Assembly (NCBI GenBank): GCA_041675005.1
Contig: JBAYUQ010000040.1
Coordinates: 1-12,505, forward strand
Reading direction: 5' to 3'
DNA: 12,505 nucleotides
Source of the DNA: PGYR01 sp041675005
GTDB taxonomy: Bacteria > Bacteroidota > Ignavibacteria > Kapaibacteriales > UBA2268
Part shown: one piece after another, positions 6,427 through 12,505 of the stretch
Position numbering within the stretch: the stretch's first letter is position 1
Layout: the number at the start of each line of letters is the position of its first letter
Notes under the pieces: generated by a model
The model's database searches: none
What the model saw: the letters and a program-made list of their open reading frames with translations, nothing else
What the model was told of the DNA's origin: nothing
Made by a program: the position numbers and the translations under genes

Positions 6427-8598
6427 TTAGTAACTCTTATATTGTTTATATCGGAAATCTTCTATTTCCGCATCTTTCTTCACTTGGTTTAACCATAAGT
6501 AGAAAGATTCTCTAGAGTACTTAGCTTTTAGCTGCTCGATGAATGCAGGTAATGCAGTCTTGATTTGCTCTTTGCTTGGTTGATTTCTATTAGTTACTTG
6601 AGCTATATATACAGAGTTTTGACCCATAATCGGCTCAGCAATAGTGTTCAAAGGAGCTTTAGAAACGGCACTAGTAAAGAAGTAATCTCTACCACCACCC
6701 GGTATAGTTCCGTTGTTAGCAACGGCAGTAGCCGTTTTTACATTAATAGTAGGGTTAGCTGCAGCGGCGGCTGCTAAATCGCCACTTCCTTTTATATTAC
6801 TATAAATGTCTTTTGCATTTTTCATTTGTACTTCTAGAGCTTTCTTATTTCTAACTCTAGCTCTTACATCTTCAATTACAGCGTCGAAAGGTGCTGTACC
6901 TTTCTTTTGTACGTCAGATACAACGGCTACTATATAACCATAATTATCTAGTTCTAATGGCTCTAATACTTCGCCTTTTTCTGCATTGAAAGTAATATCA
7001 GTTAAGTATTGGCTTGTCAATGTAGGTGTATTCTTATTTATTGGGCCAGTTTCTTGTACTACAACACCCAATTTAGTAGCCAAATCATCAATGTTCTCAC
7101 CTTCTTCTAATTGCTTTTTGAAAGAAACTGCATCTCTGATAGTTTGATTTTTAGTAATACCAGAAGTTTTAGGAGTCAATTTGATAAAAGAGTATTTGTA
7201 TTCTTCTGATTTAGAATCATCTATTTTTATAATATGATAACCGAAAGAAGTTTCTACGGGACCAACAATATCACCTACTTTAGCAGCGAATGCAGCTTCT
7301 TCAAAGGCAGGAACCATTTGACCTTTGCCAAAGAATCCTAAATCACCACCATTAGCACTACCGCTTGGGTCTTTCGTATATTTAGTAGCTAGTTCAGCAA
7401 AGTTCTTACCAGATTTAGCTTCTTTTAGTATTCTTGTTGCTTCTGCTTTAGAACTATCTTTGTTATTATCGAAATTGATAAGTATGTGGCTCGCTTTTAC
7501 TACCTTGTTAGTACCAGTTCTTACATCATCTATTCTGATGAAATAAGTACCGTCTGAAGCTTTGATAGGACCTTTGATATCACCTTTTTTCATATTCATA
7601 ACGAACTGTGCTAATCTTGGCTCTATGTCATTCACTATTGTGTATTCTACACTTGAGCCATTGAAATCTCTTAACTTTTCAGAGAAAACACTATCTTTAG
7701 TAGTTGAATCCGGAGCAGAATTTAATAAACTACTCAATAGATTTTGCTTTTTAACTATAGAAGCAGTGTCTTGAGAAGAAGGTTCGATTCTGAATGAAGC
7801 ATATTTTAATTTTCTTGTTGCATCTTGTTTGAATCTAGCTTTATTTTTTTCGTAGTATGCTTTTAATTCTTCATCAGTAATTTTGATTTGATCATCTGAT
7901 ATAGAAGCAGCAGGTAACTGAATGAATGTTACGTCAGAAGTTGTATTCTCATCGATATAAGTTTGACGAGCAAAAGTCTTAGATACTATACCAGTAGAAA
8001 GAGTAACAGCGTTAGTCAGCAATTGTTGTTGCTTCTGATCTTTTAGGTAAGCCGTAATCATATTGATTTCGTCTCTGAATTGCTTCAAAGCTTTTTGCTT
8101 TTCAGCCGGATCCATATCAGGAGCTCTTTGAGTATAGAAAGTTTGAGGATCAGTCAATAATTCTATGTAGGTTTGGCTTTGGAAATTACCAGCAGAATCA
8201 GTGAATCTTTGCTTCATAAAATCTGGAGGATTGTTCAATAGCTCATAAGCTACAACCTCGTCAGTGACGAAAGCACCAACTTTTTTAGAGTATTGATCTA
8301 CCAATTGACCATCAATCATTGTAGTCCACATCTGATTTCTGATTTGCTTATCATCAAGAGGAGCATCAGGATTCTGTTGTCTTCTATTTTCAACTTCCTG
8401 AGTTACATTCTTTTCATAATCTATATATTTGACTTCATCACCATTTACAGTGGCGATAGCCATAGTCTGTGGATTGTTTGTTGCGGAAGACAAGCCCCCT
8501 AAATCAGCGTCAGCCAATGCCATAAACAATATAAATACGACAGCAAAAGCCGTCAAAATCCAAGGTGAGAGCGTTCTTATTCGTTCGAAAGTACCCAT
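6427..8598 (-). CDS. ppiD: PpiD-like peptidyl-prolyl isomerase / periplasmic chaperone
   Basis: A 723-residue membrane-anchored folding factor. A short cytoplasmic start (MGTFERIRTLSPW) precedes one membrane helix (about 13-30), with the rest in the periplasm. The N-terminal SurA/PpiD-like chaperone region spans about 45-255, with VNGDEV (51-56) near its start. A complete parvulin domain runs from about 368 to 460, from VKASHIL (H371) through GGDLGFFGKGQMVPAFEEAAF to SFGYHIIKID (H455). Two flanking segments, KGDIKGPIKASDGTYFIRID (338-357) and KGEVLEPLELDNYGYIVAVV, repeat the end of a parvulin fold, suggesting degenerate isomerase domains on either side. Proteins of this type sit near the Sec translocon and fold exported proteins. 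AGGA lies about 11 bases before the ATG. It has its own promoter and terminator. Confidence 0.88.
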   Translation of the reverse strand: MGTFERIRTLSPWILTAFAVVFILFMALADADLGGLSSATNNPQTMAIATVNGDEVKYIDYEKNVTQEVENRRQQNPDAPLDDKQIRNQMWTTMIDGQLVDQYSKKVGAFVTDEVVAYELLNNPPDFMKQRFTDSAGNFQSQTYIELLTDPQTFYTQRAPDMDPAEKQKALKQFRDEINMITAYLKDQKQQQLLTNAVTLSTGIVSKTFARQTYIDENTTSDVTFIQLPAASISDDQIKITDEELKAYYEKNKARFKQDATRKLKYASFRIEPSSQDTASIVKKQNLLSSLLNSAPDSTTKDSVFSEKLRDFNGSSVEYTIVNDIEPRLAQFVMNMKKGDIKGPIKASDGTYFIRIDDVRTGTNKVVKASHILINFDNNKDSSKAEATRILKEAKSGKNFAELATKYTKDPSGSANGGDLGFFGKGQMVPAFEEAAFAAKVGDIVGPVETSFGYHIIKIDDSKSEEYKYSFIKLTPKTSGITKNQTIRDAVSFKKQLEEGENIDDLATKLGVVVQETGPINKNTPTLTSQYLTDITFNAEKGEVLEPLELDNYGYIVAVVSDVQKKGTAPFDAVIEDVRARVRNKKALEVQMKNAKDIYSNIKGSGDLAAAAAANPTINVKTATAVANNGTIPGGGRDYFFTSAVSKAPLNTIAEPIMGQNSVYIAQVTNRNQPSKEQIKTALPAFIEQLKAKYSRESFYLWLNQVKKDAEIEDFRYKQYKSY

Positions 8599-8649
8599 TG
8601 TATAATAGTCCTAAATATTAATTTTCATATTCTAATTAAGTGCAAGTAA

Positions 8650-8681
8650 CAAAAATAAGCACCTTAGACAAAATTTCCAAT
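8650..8681 (-). promoter_or_regulatory. Candidate promoter for ppiD
   Basis: On the minus strand TATTTTTG (8657-8650) matches TAnnTTTG exactly, with ATTG (8681-8678), one mismatch from TTTG, 20 bases upstream. Transcription would start near 8644, giving a leader of about 45 bases. It lies in the 154-base gap between the divergent ppiD and MBL-hydrolase genes and overlaps the possible promoter of the latter. Confidence 0.5.
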
Positions 8682-8685
8682 TCTA

Positions 8686-8717
8686 TTTGTAAGATTGTTG
8701 ATATGTCAGTAGTTTAG
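8686..8717 (+). promoter_or_regulatory. Candidate promoter for the MBL-fold hydrolase
   Basis: TTTG (8686-8689), a 20-base spacer, and TAGTTTAG (8710-8717), one mismatch from TAnnTTTG. Transcription would start near 8724, giving a leader of about 30 bases. Its position back to back with the ppiD promoter is consistent. Confidence 0.42.
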
Positions 8718-8752
8718 TGAAATTAAAATTACGAAAAATAAATAGATAGATT

Positions 8753-9610
8753 ATGATAAAAATTGGTAAATTTCAAATAGATGTTGTTGATACTGGTGGA
8801 CTAGCTTTAGACGGTGGAGCTATGTTTGGAGTAGTTCCCAAAGCACTATGGCAGAGGGCTTACAGTGAAGGCGACGAAGCAAACAGAATACCTATGGCAG
8901 CTCGCCCACTACTTGTTAGATGGGATGATAAAATAATGCTAATAGATTCGGGGAGTGGAGATAAACTAGGCGAAAAGTTTGAAAAAATATATAATATAGA
9001 ACATGACAAAACTCCAATAAGCGTAGGATTGTCCAAATATAACCTTAGTCCAGACGATATTACCGATTTCGTTTATACACATCTTCATTTTGATCATGCT
9101 GGTGGTTCTACTATCATGGAGAACGGAGAAGCAGTTCCAGTTTTCAATAATGCTAAACATTATGTACAAAAAGCTCAGTACGATTGGGCGATGAACCCAA
9201 CATTGAAAGACAGAGCGTCATTCATGAGAGAGAATTGGGAGCCAGTAAGAGCTTCAGGTGCATTGGATATACTAGACGGTGTGGGCGAGATATACAAAGG
9301 TATAGAAGTAATCACAGTAGATGGTCATACTAAAGGTATGCAGATGGTGAAAATTAGTGATGCTGGTGAGACCCTACTATTTGGTGCAGATTTGACTCCA
9401 ACTTCGGCACATATTAGCTACCCTTTTATAATGGGTTATGATAATTTCCCTTTGACTACTCTAGCTGAGAAAGAAAAATTCTTCCCTATAGCTTATGAAG
9501 ATAATTGGACAATCGTATTCGAACATGATGCATTTTCACAAGCTGGAAAGTTCGGAATGAATGAAAAAGGAATTTTTGTAAAAGAGAAATTTGACATAAG
9601 TGAATTATAA
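8753..9610 (+). CDS. MBL-fold metallo-hydrolase, lactonase-like
   Basis: A 285-residue metallo-beta-lactamase-fold enzyme with a full set of dinuclear metal ligands: H110, H112, D114 and H115 in THLHFDHAG, H192 in VDGHTKG, D213 in LLFGADL, and H258 in IVFEHDA. The N-terminal DGGAMFGVVPKALW (20-33) and the RPLLVRWDDKIMLIDSGSGD strand pair resemble the YtnP/AiiA-like group, which includes acyl-homoserine lactone lactonases and related hydrolases. There is no signal peptide, so it should be cytoplasmic. The substrate is uncertain: quorum-quenching activity is only one possibility in a group with many uncharacterised members. No other gene in its operon is evident. The leader is A-rich with no Shine-Dalgarno, as is usual in Bacteroidota. 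Confidence 0.85.
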   Translation: MIKIGKFQIDVVDTGGLALDGGAMFGVVPKALWQRAYSEGDEANRIPMAARPLLVRWDDKIMLIDSGSGDKLGEKFEKIYNIEHDKTPISVGLSKYNLSPDDITDFVYTHLHFDHAGGSTIMENGEAVPVFNNAKHYVQKAQYDWAMNPTLKDRASFMRENWEPVRASGALDILDGVGEIYKGIEVITVDGHTKGMQMVKISDAGETLLFGADLTPTSAHISYPFIMGYDNFPLTTLAEKEKFFPIAYEDNWTIVFEHDAFSQAGKFGMNEKGIFVKEKFDISEL

Positions 9611-9643
9611 AACGATTATTTTCAAAGAAATTGAATAAAAAGG

Positions 9644-9674
9644 TTTGTTGTTATAGAATAATCTATTAAATTTG
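9644..9674 (+). promoter_or_regulatory. Bacteroidota-type promoter of the ribosomal protein operon
   Basis: TTTG (9644-9647), exactly 19 bases, then TAAATTTG (9667-9674): a perfect fit to the Bacteroidota primary-sigma consensus TTTG-N19-TAnnTTTG. Transcription would begin near 9681, about 22 bases before the first small gene. This is the best promoter in the window. No inverted repeat that would suggest a Zur or other repressor site is visible around it. Confidence 0.75.
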
Positions 9675-9702
9675 TAGTTCTAGTAAAATCAGGTTAATAA
9701 AA

Positions 9703-9870
9703 ATGGCAAAGAAGCAAACATTCGACAGTAAGAACAAAAAAGATGACAGAACATCTGTCAAAGTTCTTAAATGGTATCAAGATGAAACTCGTGGTACTCT
9801 TAGGTTATTGACAAGATTCGTAAAGGTAACAGACCTAAACGAATTGCAAAACATTGAAATAAACAAATAG
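9703..9870 (+). CDS. Small basic protein in ribosomal operon, possibly DUF4295-like
   Basis: A 55-residue lysine-rich protein beginning MAKKQTFDSKNKK, with a core SVKVLKWYQDETRGTLRLL and a tail FVKVTDLNELQNIEINK. It is the first gene after a strong promoter and lies seven bases before rpmE, so it is co-transcribed with bL31 and bS18. The spacing of hydrophobic, basic and glycine residues in the core recalls DUF4295, a small Bacteroidota protein that starts MAKK, is encoded beside rpmG, and has, as I recall, been found on the Flavobacterium ribosome and named bL38. The match is by eye and may be chance. The coding frame is supported by its position, clean start and tight spacing. A ribosome-associated role is inferred from context. 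Confidence 0.72.
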   Translation: MAKKQTFDSKNKKDDRTSVKVLKWYQDETRGTLRLLTRFVKVTDLNELQNIEINK

Positions 9871-9877
9871 GTTAGTT

Positions 9878-10111
9878 ATGAAAAAGGGAATACACCCTGA
9901 TTATCACGTTATTGAAGTTGTGATGACAGATGGTACAACTTACAAAACTAGATCTTGTTACAAAGGCGATAAGATGGTATTAGAGATTGATTCTAAATCT
10001 CATCCATTTTATACTGGTAAACAAGTACTAGTAGATACTACTGGTAGAGTAGATAGATTTCAAAAACGTTTTGAGAAATCAAAACAAATACAAGAAGCGA
10101 GAGGTAAATAA
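9878..10111 (+). CDS. rpmE: Large ribosomal subunit protein bL31, cysteine-minus form
   Basis: A 77-residue bL31. Recognisable are MKKGIHPDYH (1-10), YKTRS (22-26), SHPFYTGKQ (41-49) and the C-terminal DTTGRVDRFQKRF. In zinc-binding L31 the segments after the first strand and before HPFYTG carry four cysteines (CxC and CxxC). Here those positions read VVMTDGT and IDSKS, so the metal site is gone. One cysteine remains (C27) but is not a family ligand. The length and the DYH...VVMTDGT...TRS pattern resemble the cysteine-free L31 of Alphaproteobacteria more than the longer type B L31 common in Bacteroidota. It overlaps the rpsR start by one base (TAATG). L31 helps bridge the two ribosomal subunits. 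Confidence 0.93.
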   Translation: MKKGIHPDYHVIEVVMTDGTTYKTRSCYKGDKMVLEIDSKSHPFYTGKQVLVDTTGRVDRFQKRFEKSKQIQEARGK

Positions 10112-10368
10112 TGTCAGCTATACACCCTATGCAAACTGGAGCAGCTGCTCGTACTAAAAATAAGAATAAACCTAATCCATTAGGCAAGCAAAAAGTTATT
10201 GACTATATGGATATCAAATTTTTAGGAAGATTCACTAACGATCAAGGTAGAATCCTGCCTCGTCGTATAACTGGTGTTTCTGCTTACCAACAACGCAGAA
10301 TAGCTTTGGCTATCAAATATGCTAGACACCTAGCTTTGATGCCTTTCGTAGCTCAAGATATTTCGTAA
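10111..10368 (+). CDS. rpsR: Small ribosomal subunit protein bS18
   Basis: An 85-residue bS18, which binds the platform of the 30S subunit beside bS6. The conserved core is VIDYMDIKFLGRF (29-41), GRILPRRITGVSAYQQRRIALAIKYARHLALMPF (about 46-79). The N-terminal 28 residues are longer and different from the usual RRK-C-x-F start and contain no cysteine; the whole protein is cysteine-free. A good ribosome binding site, GAGAGG, lies six bases before the ATG inside the end of rpmE, and the start shares one base with the rpmE stop. The partner bS6 gene (rpsF), ssb and rplI that commonly flank rpsR are absent here, so this may be a relocated gene or a second copy. Confidence 0.93.
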   Translation: MSAIHPMQTGAAARTKNKNKPNPLGKQKVIDYMDIKFLGRFTNDQGRILPRRITGVSAYQQRRIALAIKYARHLALMPFVAQDIS

Positions 10369-10395
10369 TATCAACTGCAGATAAGATTTTAAAAG

Positions 10396-10425
10396 AAGCT
10401 ATCCAATTTGGGTAGCTTTTTTTTT
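10396..10425 (+). terminator. Intrinsic terminator after rpsR
   Basis: AAGCTATCCA/TGGGTAGCTT forms a 10-bp stem with one G-U pair and a three-base loop (10396-10418), followed by a run of nine T (10417-10425). It ends the ribosomal protein operon. The stop codon of the convergent minus-strand gene (10426-10424) lies in the T-tract. Confidence 0.88.
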
Positions 10426-11737
10426 ACCCTTCTCTTATTATCTTATATGTAGTTACTCCTGTACTACATTCTATAATCAAATAATAAACTCCTACAGGAA
10501 AAGAAGAAAGGTCTAATTGTAGTTCATTTGAAGAATTACTGATGACTTTTTGCTCTAACTTACTGCCACTCATATCTATAATCGAATAGCTAAATGCTTC
10601 ACTCAAATTAGGTAATTGCAGATTAACATTTCCGTTTGTCGGGTTTGGCGAAACAATAGATTCTAATATAGTAGATTCTTCAACATCGGTTTGTGAGTCA
10701 TATATGAATCTACTAATTCTATTTTGTTCTATCCCAATAAAATAATTATATTCCTCAGAGTATATCACTTTAAAGGCTGGAATAATATCTGGATCATCAT
10801 AGTATTCAAATATATTACTACTTAAATTCATTACACCAATTGCATTAAAGGAAGAATTAAATATACGAGTTTCGTTATCCAGTAAAGTAATTTGATTCCC
10901 ACTATAAATCCCTTCTTTAATAATTCTTTCTCTTATACTTTCGGATAAGTTATATTTAAAAACACCACTATGTCTTAGATTATTAACTTGCTCCGAAAAA
11001 AGACCAGAAATATAAATAATATTTGAATCTACATTAGAGAACTTTATATCTTTTGAGACACACCATATATCTTCATTCTCATTAAACAACTTTTCAGTGA
11101 CTATTAATTCCATGGTAACTAAATCCCAAACTTTTAGATAGGTTTTACCATCATTGAGAGTAGCGAGGTATTTACCATCATCAGATACTTCAATTACAGA
11201 ATATTCATAATCTTCGAGATCAGTCAAATCTTGAATAAACTCACCAGTCTCGTAATTATACATAGATACTTTACTTTTGGTAATAATATTGGGATAAATA
11301 CCAGTCCAACCATATATAGTCACGTAGGCATAAGGTCTATATGGATCAATAGCAACATTAGTGAAAGCATATTTAATACTATCACTATTAACTCCAAAGA
11401 TTCCTATTTTAGTAAAGTCCTTATCTAAATTTCGAATTTGAGCTATTCCCCCATTCAGATGGATAATTCTAGAACTATCAGGAGTGATAGCAATACGTGA
11501 ATTTGTAGATGTACCAACAAATACTGAGTTTAACAACTCCCCTGTTTCTGTACTACGAAGTTGGTACTCTGCAGCTGAACCTACACCGACTAAAAGTAGG
11601 AATTCATTGTGTCCTTTGAGTATTTCCATATCCTGTATATCACCAGCACCTGATTGCGTATGCCATATAGGAGTAAGTTCTGCGCTATAAATAATAGTAT
11701 ATGAGATAATAAGAAGAATTGAAGAAAGTAATTTCAT
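10424..11737 (-). CDS. Secreted beta-propeller protein with T9SS sorting domain
   Basis: A 437-residue exported protein. An N-terminal signal peptide (about 1-19) has a hydrophobic core LLSSILLIISYTIIYS. The middle (about 25-350) consists of repeated strand-rich units. The clearest is VSDDGKYLATLNDGKTYLKV (184-203) followed by WDL, a WD40/YVTN-like propeller blade; AITPDSSRIIHL (83-94) is another. The C-terminal 75 residues, from SPNPTNGNVNLQLP (363-376) through LDLSSFPVGVYYLII to YKIIREG, are a type A T9SS sorting domain, which directs passage across the outer membrane and attachment or release at the surface. The ligand or function of the propeller is unknown. It is a single-gene unit, convergent with rpsR, with no strong promoter recognised upstream. 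Confidence 0.88.
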   Translation of the reverse strand: MKLLSSILLIISYTIIYSAELTPIWHTQSGAGDIQDMEILKGHNEFLLLVGVGSAAEYQLRSTETGELLNSVFVGTSTNSRIAITPDSSRIIHLNGGIAQIRNLDKDFTKIGIFGVNSDSIKYAFTNVAIDPYRPYAYVTIYGWTGIYPNIITKSKVSMYNYETGEFIQDLTDLEDYEYSVIEVSDDGKYLATLNDGKTYLKVWDLVTMELIVTEKLFNENEDIWCVSKDIKFSNVDSNIIYISGLFSEQVNNLRHSGVFKYNLSESIRERIIKEGIYSGNQITLLDNETRIFNSSFNAIGVMNLSSNIFEYYDDPDIIPAFKVIYSEEYNYFIGIEQNRISRFIYDSQTDVEESTILESIVSPNPTNGNVNLQLPNLSEAFSYSIIDMSGSKLEQKVISNSSNELQLDLSSFPVGVYYLIIECSTGVTTYKIIREG

Positions 11738-11820
11738 AATATTTCGAGGTATTAAGTAATCAGTAAACCATAATCTACGAAATTAATAAGAAAGAGAAGA
11801 GAGATAAGAATGGTATAGAC

Positions 11821-11857
11821 AAAAAAAAAGCTCATTTGAACTAAATCAAATGAGCTT
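11821..11857 (-). terminator. Terminator of the rRNA operon
   Basis: On the minus strand a perfect 11-bp stem, AAGCTCATTTG/CAAATGAGCTT with an eight-base loop (11857-11828), is followed by a run of nine T plus the stem end (11829-11821). It lies about 13 bases after the 5S 3' end and closes the operon. The 83 bases between it and the T9SS gene hold no recognised feature. Confidence 0.9.
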
Positions 11858-11869
11858 CTTTACGAATAA

Positions 11870-11985
11870 CTTGGCGGCGACCTACTCTGCCACAGCGTTA
11901 CCACTGCAGTACCATCGGCGCTAATGGGCTTAACTACTCTGTTCGGAATGGGAAGAGGTGTACCCCCAGTGCTAAAACCACCAAG
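11870..11985 (-). rRNA. rrf: 5S ribosomal RNA
   Basis: About 116 bases on the minus strand. The 5' end CTTGGTGGTTTTAGC pairs with the 3' end CCGCCAAG to form helix I. The interior has the highly conserved 5S segments ACACCTCTTCCCATTCCGAA and CAGTGGT...GGCAGAGTAGGTC. It follows the 23S gene by about 112 bases in the usual order and is followed by the operon terminator. The ends are placed by the pairing of helix I and may be off by one or two bases. The 23S-5S spacer contains no tRNA gene that I can see. Confidence 0.95.
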
Positions 11986-12097
11986 AATTTAAATTTTTGA
12001 GTGTTGAAAGTAATCAGCTATGTAATAATACTATCATTAACATGTTGTAATGAAGTTAGCGTCAAAATAATGACTAAAAACCTAATATATTATGTTA

Positions 12098-12505
<408 letters not shown>

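Noticed and set aside
6565..8502. Multiple 69-73 codon + strand frames opposite ppiD
   Set aside because: They are antisense shadows of the long ppiD reading frame.
11986..12097. Possible tRNA in the 23S-5S spacer
   Set aside because: No cloverleaf, TTCGA-type T-loop or anticodon arm could be found; the spacer is AT-rich with only weak short stems.

Overview
The window comes from an AT-rich bacterium of the Bacteroidota/Chlorobiota (FCB) lineage. The evidence is a secreted protein with a type IX secretion (T9SS) sorting tail, promoters that fit the Bacteroidota consensus TTTG-N19/20-TAnnTTTG, and the HpnC/HpnD pair. Several genes also carry readable Shine-Dalgarno sequences (nuoE, the ABC permease, rpsR), which is unusual for core Bacteroidia. 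A Chlorobiota, Ignavibacteria or Kapabacteria-like source is therefore plausible. That placement is inference; there is no 16S here.

Left end (1-964): a ParE/RelE-type toxin-antitoxin pair on the + strand, with repeat-like, hairpin-forming intergenic DNA on both sides.

Minus-strand block (965-8598), in transcription order: a PpiD-like periplasmic folding factor with its own intrinsic terminator; hpnC-hpnD (squalene/hydroxysqualene synthesis for hopanoids or related triterpenoids), sharing an ATGA overlap; then a tightly overlapping four-gene set. That set is nuoE (complex I 24-kDa Fe-S subunit), a membrane protein that looks like a rhomboid without its catalytic residues, and a NatAB-like ABC-2 exporter (ATPase plus permease that starts at TTG). 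The hpnC start codon directly abuts the T-tract of the ppiD terminator.

Plus-strand block (8753-10425): an MBL-fold hydrolase of the lactonase-like type, read divergently from ppiD. A short ribosomal operon follows, driven by a near-perfect Bacteroidota promoter. It holds a 55-residue basic protein (possibly related to DUF4295), rpmE (bL31) and rpsR (bS18), and ends in a strong terminator. The L31 lacks the usual zinc-binding cysteines, and the S18 has no cysteine at all.

Right end (10424-12505, minus strand): a secreted beta-propeller protein with a T9SS tail, convergent with rpsR and ending inside its terminator; then the end of an rRNA operon, read 23S (3' part only), 5S, terminator.

Most of the window is housekeeping or envelope biology. 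I do not see a clearly new multi-gene system. The points most worth following up are the cysteine-free L31/S18 operon with its small partner protein, and the rhomboid-like pseudoprotease locked between nuoE and an ABC exporter.
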